Positions 24,246-36,314 of a DNA stretch of 64,000 bases are shown one piece after another (within the stretch, counting starts at the first letter, position 1; each line of letters starts with the position of its first letter). A model generated the notes under the pieces. That model ran no database searches. It worked only from the letters and a program-made list of their open reading frames with translations, and was not told the origin of the DNA. The position numbers and the translations under genes were made by a program. Source of the stretch: Cristatella mucedo (Eukaryota; Bryozoa; Phylactolaemata; Cristatellidae); contig WPIO01000018.1 of assembly GCA_009760855.2 (NCBI GenBank), positions 809,001 to 873,000 on the forward strand, written 5' to 3'.

Positions 24246-25144
24246 CCCCGTCTGAAAGATGACGCAGTGGACGAATTTTTTCAACTATAACGTTTTTAAT
24301 TGTTCAGTCGCAATTATCCAAACAGAGCACTCGCAACGAATTTCCGCTGATATCTGACAAAGAACTACCAGACAGCCAGAGACCGTCTTCACTTACTTGC
24401 TGCTTAGACCAGCCTTTACTCATCGCCTTTCCTCCTGCTAACCTCTACTCCACTCCTGCTAGTTTTAAAAACGCGTAAACTTATCGTCACCAATAACTGG
24501 ACCGGGCTAGAGCTCTACGGCGAGCTAGGGCGCCCGCACGAAGAGAGTGCGGCGGAAGCAGCGAGTTCCGGAGCCTCGGTCCTATATAGCAGCAGAATGA
24601 TCGATCGCCGCCGACGGTCTTCCAATTTAAAATGCGGGACGCTCGCAACTTCAGTTAGCTCCGACAAAGACGAGGAGCTGAAGCAAAAGAATAATTTGAA
24701 AACAACGTGCGGTTTTGGGAATTTTTTGAGGCCGTATAACTTCCAGAAATTCCGAGCCAGCACGGAAACACATGCGGCAGCCCTTACAGCCGGAAAGCGA
24801 ATCCTGGGGTTTCAAGATTCCTTATTAAATTGAGGTCCACTCATGATAGCGCAGCATGTACATGTTTTGCCATCTGTAACGGTGCAGAGTGACAATGATT
24901 AGGCGCACTGCTGCTACACTGCAGAGTTTTCTGCAGCTTGCGCACACCCCGCGGGCTATCAGTGTGCTTACCGTAACGAATATTCCGAATTGAGAACCGC
25001 TTTTTTGAAAACACGAAGCGATTGAGAGATCGGAGTACTGATAAGAATGGTGGAGAGCAGATAATGAGGTGCCAAGGTCGGTGCTGGAACTGATTTGTGA
25101 GCCATCACGTTAAGATTCATGTGCGTATCGCTCAAAACTATTGA
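24246..25144. other. Intergenic, no gene seen
   Basis: Mixed sequence between the two copies of repeat X. A 78-residue plus-strand frame at 24597 has no known motif. Confidence 0.35.
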
Positions 25145-25285
25145 CGGAATAGAATTTGGCCTAGAGGGGTAGTGAGTGGCCCAGGCAATAATATACCTCC
25201 GGGGTATACAGTGGCCAAAGCCGTTTTAACCCAGGGTATACTCGGGCCTGGGGGTATACTCTCAAGCCTGTTACACCGACTCTGA
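25145..25285 (+). repeat. Unclassified dispersed repeat X, copy 2
   Basis: Opposite-orientation partner of 24115-24245. It contains GGGGTATAC-type motifs three times, so it may itself be built of short repeats. Confidence 0.6.
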
Positions 25286-25830
25286 TATGATACATATTTT
25301 TGCGTCTGCTATGTGTTCCTATGTATCTATCTAATGTCTGCCTTGTGATCCTATATATATATATATATATATATCTAATATATGCCCGTTTTTGAAAGGC
25401 CTTGAGCTTGTTTGAAATGTGCCTGAAAGCTATAGTGGGTTGCCGGCTTCCATCTTACCACTATAGCTGAGGTGGCACTTGGTCGTCCGGCACTATTTTG
25501 TGGGAGTCTGCTGCTTCGCTCTTTGATATGCAGCGTTATTTTATGGCTATCGGATAAAAAATATCTGCAGTTATACGATTTAAATTATACTTTATATCCA
25601 TGAAATGAATAGAGTACACTCAGAACTAAACGTGAAGCTTGACTTGTTTGGTTTATGAGTAACCACTTAAGTTACTCGAAGATATGCGTGCGTGTATGCC
25701 ATGGGCCGATCAAAGGTTTAGGCGGAGTACGTAAAGCCCTTCCTGTTTGTCTGGCTTAAAGGGGTCTGGGCTGCCCTGACCTAAAGTTGTCGCCAATTGA
25801 TAACCCTTCCCGGTGGCAAGAGAGCATCCA
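25286..25830. other. AT-rich spacer with short AT repeat
   Basis: An (AT)n run of about 24 bp at 25351-25374. Otherwise nothing recognised. Confidence 0.4.
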
Positions 25831-25866
25831 GAGAGTGAGAGAGAGAGGGAGGGAGAGAGAGAGAGA

Positions 25867-25946
<80 letters not shown>

Positions 25947-25951
25947 GGAGA

Positions 25952-26049
<98 letters not shown>

Positions 26050-26168
26050 GAGAGAGAGAAAGGGAGAGACAAAGAGAGAGGGAGAGACAAAGATAGAGGG
26101 AGAGAGAGAGAGGGAGGGAGAGAAAGAGAGGGGGAGAGAGACGGAGAGAGACAGAGAAAGAGAGAAAC

Positions 26169-26227
<59 letters not shown>
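25831..26227. repeat. (GA)n tract, about 400 bp
   Basis: GA repeat with GGGA and AAAG interruptions. Long Arg/Glu and Ser/Leu frames on both strands are artefacts. Confidence 0.95.
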
Positions 26228-26229
<2 letters not shown>

Positions 26230-26436
26230 ATCTGCTTAAGCAGGGGTTTAAAAAAGCTTCCTTGCCGGTGCCTTCGGGTACACGATTAAAATATTTCTCT
26301 ATAGGAGAGCTGCTGTTTTTTTTTGATCGGGCTATACAGGCTGGTAAAACGATGTGCGTCCTGCTTCCATGCTCATGATTAGCCTCCGAGGTGCTATCAC
26401 TATTTTTAAAAGGAAATATTATGTTCTGAACTGCTG

Positions 26437-26497
26437 AGGGAATCTTAATTTTGAGACAGGCGCCATATCAAATGTATTATTATTATTATTAATGGTC
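26437..26497 (+). mobile_element. LINE family A, tail remnant
   Basis: Worn hairpin remnant followed by GCGCCATATCAAATGTATTA and an ATT run. Confidence 0.45.
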
Positions 26498-26868
26498 TAA
26501 AAAACATGCCGAGAGGTACACCTTCCGCTCGTGGCTTGAAAGGGCTCTTGAAATTGAGGAGGAAATTGGGGTAAACATTTTTTTCAAACAGACGGTCCAG
26601 AGGCTTCCTGGTGGCGAGCGTGTGGCACTTAACTAAAGATTAAAAAAGCAATAGAAGGTAGATGACAAGTTTCAAGAGGGAAAAATCATTTCCTGGTAGA
26701 CCATTGACCCTGTGCTTGGAATTGAAGTTTGATACTCCGTGACTGAAATCCTGGCCAAGTCCTTGGTGCTTATACAAGCCAAAAGTGTGCACATGCTAGT
26801 CCACTTAAACTCACTGACTTATTGAAGGGACTTGAAAATAACTTAAATAATTAAGAAGGCAATAATAA

Positions 26869-26912
26869 AGACGCAGACTTAAATAATGCATGCATTATTT
26901 AAGTCTGTGTCT
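26869..26912. repeat. 44-bp near-perfect palindrome
   Basis: Centred between 26890 and 26891 with no spacer. The inner 34 bp (CAGACTTAAATAATGCA and its complement) are perfect and the outer 5 bp on each side have one mismatch. Confidence 0.9.
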
Positions 26913-27655
26913 AATCTTTCAGATGACGGATTCAATGAAAAGCTTGCAGTTAATGGATTTCGTTGAGCGAAACAGTCCGCGAATTTCAGCAGAGACCCTT
27001 CAAGCTGCCTGAAATCACTGCATGCTGCCATCCACTTTGGTGCAAACGGTACCGTCTAGCAACGACTCGGCGTTATAAGCCATGACGTTGCTCTGGTCTT
27101 GTTTTACTCATTATTCTAGAATTTCGACTCTCAGACGGTCAGTTAACAGTCAGCTGCCTCCGCCGATAAGAGATATGCAAACGCGCGTCGAGCTGGTCTG
27201 ACTCTGGATTTCACACGCACACACACACACTTGTGCGAGCGCACACGTTAAGACGCGCACGCATACTGAGACACACCTTACATGCGGCAAACAGCGATCT
27301 TCCTCCCTCCAATCACACCGAAATTACTAAAAACCGAAGGTCGGAAGCCAGACGTCTTATAAGTATTCCTTCGCCGAGCTTTTGCTTTGAATACGCGTCT
27401 ATTATCACCTTTTCGAGCTATAGCAAATTGTCGAAGAGAGCTGTCTCACCTGTACAGTATATGTCTCACAACCCTCAGTGGAACATTTGCTAAAGTATTT
27501 AGTCCTTCAATCTGAACAGAGATGCAGCATCATGCAATATCACTAGAGCCTCTTCGGAGCGCTCAACTGCGGTACGATTATCTTAAGAAAAGGACACGAG
27601 CGTGAGTTCTGCAGCCGTTTTTATTTGGACATCTGTAATTAAAAGTACCTTCAAA
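26913..27655. other. Intergenic, no gene seen
   Basis: Mixed sequence with a short CA run at 27211-27230. No recognised repeat. Confidence 0.35.
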
Positions 27656-27659
27656 ACTC

Positions 27660-28074
27660 TCATAACGCCCTCTGCATAATCGTTGGCGTTCTTAGCACCC
27701 CTGGTTTGTAGATGCGGTCGATGAGCACGACGAGCCAATTGCTGCCGACTCCGTAGCATGCCGCATTAGCAGTTCCATAATACGGGATATGTTCAATGAG
27801 TGTGAGTAATTCTTACATTACAAGAGCCACTGAGGGAAGCCTGGCATATAATTGCTTGCTTGAAAACTTCTACGACGGTTCTTCGGCAAGAAGCAGCCAT
27901 TTACTGTTTCTAAGCGCCAGCAACCAGCAGTCCCGGCTCGTTGGCAAATACTTGGATAATTGTGCCTAGTAATAGGTTGCTGCCAGGCCGGACTTGCTCA
28001 AGGGCATTCCTCATGGCATCACGGTCGTCGGTTGTGATGACGATTGGTACCTCTATCCATCTCCCACCAAAGCT
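27660..28074 (-). other. Coding-like minus-strand segments, unassigned
   Basis: Two segments read like real protein: 28074-27913 (RWIEVPIVITTDDRDAMRNA, then LEQVRPGSNLLLGTII) and 27782-27663 (ACYGVGSNWLVVLIDRIYKP). They lie downstream of the minus-strand exons at 34158-28870 and could be further exons of that gene. I could not find splice sites that join them in phase, so they stay unassigned. No family recognised. Confidence 0.25.
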
Positions 28075-28869
28075 TCACGCTAAAAACGAATTGCAAGATA
28101 CATTAACATGCCTTTCATATGTAATCCTATTTACCTTCATTTCTTTCCTATACCACTTTCCATGCAATTGGTAACGAAGAAGCTGATAAACAGAGACTGT
28201 CTCTCTCTTCGAGTGTGTACTGCGCTTCGCAAGTCGAAAGAACTACAGCAAAGTGCAGTCGAACAATTGCACACAGGTTTTAACATTCCAGGAAAAGAGA
28301 CTGTGCATCGGGGCAGTCGCTAATGACAGCCTTCGATGCCAGAGATGCTGTTCCTATGGTTGGTTTCGACCTACCGCTCTCTTACGTCCGTCACCAAAGT
28401 AACCGGTCTCGATCATTTCGAGGTGCACGTGTAGGCTAACCGCACGAGGCCTCCCAATGGGGGCCATCTAGCTACAGGTATTCCTCAGGTGCCCGTTAGT
28501 AGCCCGATGGACTCTATCACGAGTCGTGCATGTTCAGTCTTCATCCCTATATCTGAACCCTTTCCCAGTTAAAGGGCAGAGCATTAACGCGCATGTATTC
28601 ACATATTCAGTGTCAGATATCTTACTTACATGGCGTACATGCAGTGTCTACGTGAATACAGACCATCGCTGCAACCATAGCTCGCAACGCCGGAGCCTGA
28701 GGCTGGGTGATGGCTACCTGCCCTAGCCCTAGCCCTACCCCTAGCTCCGTCTCAGAGCTCTGGCTCTTCCCGTAGATCCTAACTTCGCCCGCGAACACGA
28801 GCCCTTACGCAGGAACTCGTGATTTGATTGAATCAGCGACAGTTTTTTTTCAAAATTCCATAACTAAAC

Positions 28870-29013
28870 CTTGTCTCATATCATATTCAAATCCCAGTAC
28901 TCCGAACGGGCCAGACAATGCCATGCGCCTGCACAGCTGCGTCAGATGAATGGATTTCATCAGGGAGCTCGTAGCCTCCGATTCCGGCAGCTGGTCATGG
29001 AGTTCCCTGGTCA
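28870..29013 (-). CDS. Unidentified spliced gene, putative exon c
   Basis: An open 144-nt segment between a T-rich acceptor (ATTACTTTGAAG) at 29014 and a weaker donor (CAAG|GTTTAG) at 28869. It starts with two bases that complete the codon left by exon b at 31727, giving Leu, and reads TRELHDQLPESEATSSLMKS then IHLTQLCRRMALSGPFGVLG. It ends in phase 1. The continuous frame and phase match are the evidence; no domain is recognised, and it could be chance. Confidence 0.4.
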
Positions 29014-29081
29014 CTTCAAAGTAATCAATTGACAAAATTCCAAAATGCAAAAGCTGGCCCGTTCATCGGCGATACACCTTA

Positions 29082-29150
29082 TAATAATGGTAATAATAGA
29101 TTTGTTATAGCGCCCCAGAGACTTCATCTCATTCTAGGCACTTAACATTT
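29082..29150 (-). mobile_element. LINE family A, tail remnant
   Basis: AAT tail and complement of the hairpin (CCCAGAGACTTCATCTCATT, then CTAGGCACTTAACATTTG). Confidence 0.6.
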
Positions 29151-29189
29151 GACTCCTCAGTATTTGCTTGGTCTTTTCAATCCAACCTT

Positions 29190-29315
29190 TATGGGGGTTT
29201 GCATGCTGACACTGTGCATGTTATTGCTAATCGTACGGTCATGCTTCCTTTACAGCCTAGAAAGAGATCAAGCTCCCTCAGGCACTATACAAATGTATTA
29301 TTATTACTATTATCT
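29190..29315 (+). mobile_element. LINE family A, 3' UTR and tail
   Basis: GCATGCTGACACTGTGCATG, CCTAGAAAGAGATCAAGC and CACTATACAAATGTATTATT: a variant subtype with CACTATACAAATG before the ATT tail. The same subtype occurs at 37485 and 54480. Confidence 0.65.
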
Positions 29316-29587
29316 TACGCCATGGTGTATGTATGTATGTATATGGTAATATGATAATAGTTCATGCATAAGCTCTGCCACATCTCTCACACTATAATAC
29401 CACATGCAAAAATCCCCTACTACTTCTGAGTAGACTCCTTTTGCAACTGTGCTTTTACGATTTATTCCTAACATCTTTTGAGCCCACGAGTTGCTGGCCT
29501 CTTGGACCATGCTCCGGCCATCAGGAGGAGGACCGTGGTCTACTTAAGTCTCCATTAATTAATCACGCTGGCTAATGAGAATGATAA

Positions 29588-29970
29588 TATTAATAACGGT
29601 AACAAACTGTGTAGTGCCTTAACTGTATTAATCTCTTTAGATGCGCTTTACATATGCTGACAAGGAAGCATGCCAATTGTTAGAGATGGCATGCATATTT
29701 TCAGCGAGAATACGTTCAGCACACAAAGGAAAGTTCGCTTGGACGGAGCGATTATTACGAGGAACGGACGGGTCTCTAGATTCTTTCTTGCATTTCTACA
29801 AGTCGGTCGATGTTGTATCGTACGTCTGTTGTGGGTTTCACGTTTTGATAGAAAACGAACAGAAACCTCGGTCTTCGAATGATCCGAGAACAATAAAGGG
29901 GTATGTAAGTGGATGACAAAACCTTGAAGGTGACACGCTGCTTGATGGGTGCCCGTGCAAGCCAGGAGGA
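29588..29970 (-). mobile_element. LINE family A, old copy
   Basis: Begins with the complement of the 3' end (TTAATCTCTTTAGATGCGCT) and ends with ORF2 C-terminal sequence (complement of GATGACAAAACCTTGAAGG). Heavily diverged between. Confidence 0.5.
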
Positions 29971-30439
29971 GGACGGGAGGCAAGGATGGGGAGCAAGTGA
30001 TCTACTTAGCTCAGCTCGATGCCTCAGCTGAACTTCGACTGATCCCCTGGCCATCCTCCCTGGCCCAAAGCCAAAACTATCGCTCTAACTTGTCACGCGC
30101 CGCATCCCAACTTCACACCGTCTATGCCTTCGAGCTCGCTCGTTCCATGGCCTGTTAGCCGTGTAGTTTGATCCGCGGACGGAGAGAGGGCAGTCAAGGG
30201 CACGAAGGGCGGTTCGCCTGGCGGCTCTGTGTGTGGGAAGAAAGAGGGAGTCGAGTGAGAGTAGGGGCCGAAGGGAGCCGTGCGCCCTTCGGCTCCGTGC
30301 GTCGTATTAAACTGTTGGTGGTGGTCATCGGCTGGATCTTTGCTTCGCGGATCACACTACAAGCCGATCAGAAGCCTACTCACTGCAGTCATGAATAACC
30401 AGCCCGCCTGATAGCCTAATTTATTAGGCACTTTTTTAA
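29971..30439. other. Intergenic, no gene seen
   Basis: Mixed GC sequence without a recognised repeat or gene. Confidence 0.35.
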
Positions 30440-30515
30440 TTTGATAATATTAATAAGACATTTATATAGCGCCATAAGATAACTTAATATCTTTCTAGGA
30501 ACTCTATGCAGCAGA
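30440..30515 (-). mobile_element. LINE family A, tail remnant
   Basis: AATATTAATAAGACATTTAT followed by a diverged hairpin complement (AACTTAATATCTTTCTAGGA). Confidence 0.55.
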
Positions 30516-31058
30516 GGACGGGTAGCAATCGTCTTATCTACGACTTCGCATGGCATGCAAAGTCACTATAAGTAGCAGGAGTTCAATCGGTGACCAGTGC
30601 AGCGGTGGCTAGCATAAAAGGTCCATGGCAGGAAATTACAAGAGCCTCAACCGATTTCAGATGTTATATTGAATTTTAGTTAGAATACACCACCTACACA
30701 AAATGATCGAGCTACCACGCTCTAATCAGTTTCGAGTCAATCGGGCTCAAACCACAACTACACCGGAAGCTCTCTAACCGAAGAAATGGTCTCGCTGTAT
30801 TATCTCTTCCGTACCATGGGCGCACAGCGAGAAAGTAGAAACAACCTCAATATTTGTGAAAACTGAAACAACAATTGCGTGATTAATAAAATATTTTTAA
30901 AATATCGGATTCTTAAGCTAAGATGCGGAGCAGTACGACTTGCTGTCAGTTGGGGGGAGCCGGCGCTGTACCGCCGCTAGCCAGTGCGGTGACTCGTACC
31001 TGGTGGTCTCCATCCATCCCTACTCGGTCCCTCGCCCCTCTCGTGGGCGTCGAGCGCC
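30516..31058 (+). other. Upstream region and 5' UTR of NDUFB10
   Basis: AT-rich to about 30910, then GC-rich up to the NDUFB10 start codon. No TATA box stands out; the GC-rich 150 bp before the ATG probably holds the promoter and 5' UTR (inference). Confidence 0.4.
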
Positions 31059-31224
31059 ATGGCGATCGACGACTTTGTCAGCTCTGACCCGGTGCATGCA
31101 GTTGAGGGGAAGCTTGGCGAATATACGCATCGCGTCGTGGAAAAGCCTCGTCTCACTAGAGCCACGGACTGGCTGGTAGAAAGCGTGTCGTCTGCGTTCG
31201 ACGGTCCCGTAACGTGGGCAAGAG
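31059..31224 (+). CDS. NDUFB10: NDUFB10 exon 1
   Basis: Start codon in an ideal context (GAGCGCCATGG). Encodes residues 1-55 plus one base; donor AGAG|GTGAGC. The N-terminal 45 residues are poorly conserved in this family; the match begins at AFDGPVTWAR. Confidence 0.88.
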
Positions 31225-34200
31225 GTGAGCGGCCGACGCGCCCGTTGCGGGTGCTCTGAGCGTGCGGGCGAGGAGACGTAGCTTGGATAGGTTAGGCGTC
31301 GCGCATCAGGGCGTCCGGCCTCGGCCGTTTCGGCTGCGGTCGGCTGCTTGCAGCCGTGTCCTCGTAAGAAAATGGTAGCACAGCGCCGCGTGCAATGTGC
31401 GCCCACCTGACGCTCGTAGCACGCCAAACGGTAACGACGGAACGCACGAAATTCCTCAAGCAGCCGTATCGGCAGCACCGAACTCGCGAACGCACAAAGA
31501 ATCGCCTTTATACGTTGCAGTCGGGTTTGGCTAAGCAGCTAACGCTCGGACATGAATTTTCATAATGATCATTTACTATGTTTACAAGGTCGTGGTTGCA
31601 GGGACGGGCCTACCCTCGGGCGTGACGGTTGACCTTGCCGAACGAAGGCAAGGTCGCCCTCACGAGTAGATTTTCTCCCGAACCGCCGCGCTGCCCATGA
31701 TCACACATAGCTGGCGCCGAACTTACGAGAAAATGCCTGCCGCTTCTCCGTGGCGTGCAGAGGATATCGTAGAGGCCGCTGTTCAAATGTCCGAAAGTCG
31801 TTCGCGACACCTGTGTACTCGGTGATCTTTCGGTCTGCAGCCTTCTCGAGGGCATCCTCGCCGTTGTCAAACAGTGTGACCAAGTCTTCGATTAGAGCTG
31901 CCGGTCCTCCGTCGTAGATAGAGGCTCGGTCGTAGCAGGCTGTCGAGCTAGCCTAAGCAGTGTGCCTAAGTGGCCTTTTCGAAGGCACCGCAACAGCTTC
32001 CCCCCCCCCCCCGATCAGCCCGGGAGGCTCGGGTCTCTCCTGTAGTTGACCGTGATACAGCTGTCGACCTTGACACAGCTCCGAAGGCTCCTTAGGGAGA
32101 GAGAGCAGGGTCCAGTCAGTGCTTGCACCATCCTGCTGGGTGACAGACTGACTTCATTGCTGCGATGGCAACAAGCAGCAGCGAAACGACTCACCGGCCG
32201 GCATGCCATCGCCTAAGCTCCTGCTATCAGGCTAGCGCGCACCATTAGATTTTGCTCTTGGCGGCCCAGGTCTTGAGTTCGAGTCCTGCAGTGGGCGATT
32301 ATTTATTGCCCACTTCAAGCGGTGGCGATCGCCGGTAAAGCTCTTCTGCTGCTATGTACACACACGCGGCTGTTGGATCAGCTAGACTTTTTTTTATTAG
32401 ATGCCGTCCAGGTCGGACGTCATTCGCTTAAATCGGATTACGCTAATAACTATCGAGCTGCTCGTGAGCCAGCTTTTCAACAATAACAACAACAATAATG
32501 CACTTTATAAAGCGCCCTCGGAGAACTCAATCTCTCTCTAGGCGCTTTACATTTGCTGCAAAGGGAAATGCAATTGAATGGTGAGTAATATCATGCTTGA
32601 TAAATAAGCAAAATGAATAACATGGTTAGGGGTGACATGCACAGGGTCAGCATGCAAATGTGGTTAGTGGCAGCATGTACAGTGTCAGCACGCATAAGCA
32701 CATCAAGGACGAATCACGGGGAACCACTAAATGCTGTCCTGTATAGGTGTGTTTTTAAGTTCTTTTTAAATGTGGTCAAGTCAGGGGATGTTCTGACGCA
32801 AGTTGGGAGTGAGTTCCAGGCTTTGGGAGCATGCGAACTAAATGCGCGGTCTCAAAAAGATTCGAGGTTTGTACGAGGTATTTTTAGACTGTTGGATTCC
32901 GAAAAGCGGGTGGTACGATGCTTGGCCTGATGGGGGAGTAGATCTGAGAGATAGGCTGGAGCCAAAGTATGAAGTGACCTAAATGTGAGCGACAAAACCT
33001 TGAAGTCAATCCGTTGGTTGACTGGTAGGTCGGCAAGAAGTGGTGTGATGTGGCAACTGCGACGCTCACGACAGACAACCCTAGCTGCGGAGTTTTGCAC
33101 CAGCTGCAATCGCCTGATTGCACGTGCCGGTAGGCCAGTAAGCAGTGAGTTGCAGAAGTCGAGACGGGATGTCACGAATGCATGGACCAATTTGGACGTG
33201 GTATCCTTATCTAAACAAGCCCGAATTTTAGCAATATTATGTAGCTGAAAGTAGGCAGATTTGACTGTGGATATCTATGGGCCAGATCCGACCTAGCTAG
33301 TGCTCCAGTCCGGCCTAGCGGCCACCTAGTTATTTAGTGATGTATCCGGCCTAATTGAGCTGTAAAGTTTTCTTCCCCTTCACTACAGAGGTACTTTGAC
33401 TTGCAAGTATCCCTTCTTGCACGTCGAACTAGCTTAACTCCCTTTCATCGTGTAGTGTTAAAATCACTGCTGGAATCACACGATGGGATCACAACAAACT
33501 TCCTCAGACAGCTGTAAGCCATTAGCTGAATCGTTATTTATAGGCAACCCTAATGTTACTACTCAAAACTCACGGGAAAACCTAATCCTCAATATGGCGG
33601 TAGCTTCTAAATCTGGATCTTATTCCAAAGGTACCATTCACTAGATTAGCACATTAGCTCGACAGTCAGAGCCAAGATTTGAGCTTACTTAGATAAGGAT
33701 ACCAAAGCCAATTTGGTTCCTGAATTCGTGACATCACGTCTTGACTTCTGTCACTCACTTCCTGCAAGTCGTCCTGTCTGCGAAATAAAAAGCTTAATAA
33801 TAATATAATAATATTTCTGTGGCTATTTATTAGCCATTTATTTACTATGCAGTTCAAAGGCAGCGGCCAAGCACCAAGTTCATACTCACTGGGTGTTGCA
33901 ATATGCTGTGGAAATCGTCCATAAAATCCGCTGGTGTGTAAATGCGTCCCGGAGTATGCACGCCCCTATCTGGGAAAGTGAAGGCTCGATCTGTTAGCCT
34001 ATACCTATCGCGATCGCTGCCATTGCTTTCTTGCCAGAAGTTCGCCCAGGCATTCGCAGAGCAGCCGCTCTGACACTCTGACCATTCGAATTCACCCCGA
34101 GCCCTCCGATCACTGGTCGACCGACAGACAGCGGCGTTGGCGAGTGCCTGCTTGCAGTCTGTGACGCTAGCTAGCCTGCAGCCACCGGCTGAGCTGCTTG

Positions 34201-36251
34201 CCGAGCCAGCTTTTCCTGTCGGTGCCAGGTCAATTGGCATCTTGCCGACAGTCGCTGGCTGTCGGCAAGGGAAGCTCCGTGACCCCAGGGTAGCCCAACT
34301 TCCTTCCTTCCAAGAAGTGCGCAGCAGCAGCAGATGTGCCCGCTCGGCAGTCTCAACTTCAGGTGCTGATGAGTGCCAACGTGCGTGCGCTTGTCTTTGA
34401 GGATCGAAGGTCAAGGTGGTTGGTTGCCTCTGACGATCGAGGTCGTGGGCTCGAGCCCTGAGGCATTTGTGGAGCATCCCGATAGTGATTCAGTTCTCTT
34501 AAGGTGCTGTGCAAACGAAGTGCATTTATTTGTCTCCATCCTACATGTTAGTCTCTAAGCACTTGCCTGTGTGTGAGGCTGATTTGGAGGCTTGATCCTG
34601 GGGCTTTGGAGGAGTAGAGAAGGGTGCATACTCTGCTCCCGAGCTGTGGGGGGGGGGGTTGGGGTCGTACTTGCTTAGTCCTGGTCGGAGCTTGCCAGCA
34701 GGCCACATCGAGGCCAGCCTCTTCGAGGCAACAGGTGTCCTACTGTTTAGGAGAGCTGAAACTGTTAAGGTGAGGCACAATATGAGCTGCAAGTGTCTTT
34801 GTTAGTCTTGAGGATAGCTGTCTGTCGGTCGCCCTGTTGATTTTGCTGCTGCTTTTGCTGCTGATGCAAAGCAGCATGCTGCCTCATGACGCGGGTCGTA
34901 CTGCCGGCATTCCTGGCAAGATGGCCCTTAGCGAACTGTTTTATCGGAAAAATTATAAGTCGATGCATCGAGCTCAACGATATTGGTTGTTTTTTTTTAT
35001 ACGGATTTACAGCACTCTGGTCACAACTTGCCTTTTCAATTAAATGAAACTGAAGCAAGTCGTTATTTTGCATTGGGACTTCTGCTTTATGCATCAAAGT
35101 AGTAAACTGATAATTTGGCTATGCAGCAACAGCAGATTTTGCAAATTCTATTGGACCATGTGCTCAGCTCAGCATGCAGCTTCTTGCTTAACTATTTGGC
35201 TAGGCTGTGACAATTGAAAGATTCTAGATGTTTGACGATCAGCCCTTCTATGACCATTTTCAAGCTTTCTTGTGGTGCCAGTTTGATCAGAGCAAGTTGA
35301 GGCTACCGTTATTGTCATGTGTGGCCACAATGTGACGTTATTAAACCCGATGATGAAAATGCCACTTTTGCCTGGACGAGATCACCACACAATTGGCTGG
35401 CCGCAAGAGAGGTGGTATTCCACGAGCATCCCTTCCTGTCTCCAGCTTTCATTTCGCAACCAATGTGGTCATGTTTTGTCACTGCTCGAACCGTTTGGAT
35501 GGCCTTAGAATCTCGTTAGCCGATCTGTTGGCGAGCACAGCTCGGTGATTGGGCACATGCCACGATCGGAGCCTCTGTAAAGTTTAGCAATGCTGCTCAG
35601 GCCTTGAATGATGGCATTGACATTTTTTCGGTAGGCTTATCATTACTGAAGGACAGCAGTTCATGGTTGGATAGGCTGTCAGTTTCGTTCAAAGTGCACT
35701 GCTGAGTCGGCGTTGTTTATATCACAGTTTAGCTGTGTGTGCGCAGCTCCTATTGTCAAGCACTGGTAACCTATGGCTGAGACCCTTCTGCTACTTTTGA
35801 TGTATTCTCAGCAGGCTGTGTGTGCATATATAATCTTCAAAAATGAACGAACCAGCTGCTCAGTCACACAGTCCTTTGCATACTTAGGAATACATGTTTG
35901 TAACTGCAGACACATAGATTAGAACCTTGTTGTGTGTACTGTAGATGCAAGTCTTAATTAATTGCGTGGCAATATTGACAACCGAATTTTTCGATAATTT
36001 GTCGCCTAATCACCGGGAGCAATCTCTTCGAAACGATCTTAGCGTTGCACGAGCTTGAATTCAGTGGTCGAAGCCATGAGCTGTTCAGGTATTAGTGTGA
36101 CCAGCAGAATCCTGTTCTAAAGACATAGCTCCTCGTGCCAACTGTTATCTCATAGCTCCGTTGGCTGAAAACTATGGAGATCGGTAGCAATCAAGCTGCC
36201 ACATGCATTCATGGTCATTGAAGTCAACGTCATAGTAATATGATATTTGTA

Positions 36252-36314
<63 letters not shown>

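Noticed and set aside
25787-26289. Arg/Glu frames
   Set aside because: GA repeat artefacts.
28716-28745. Telomere-like CCCTAGCCCTAGCCCTA
   Set aside because: Only three or four CCCTAG units, not the CCCTAA telomere repeat; too short to mean anything.
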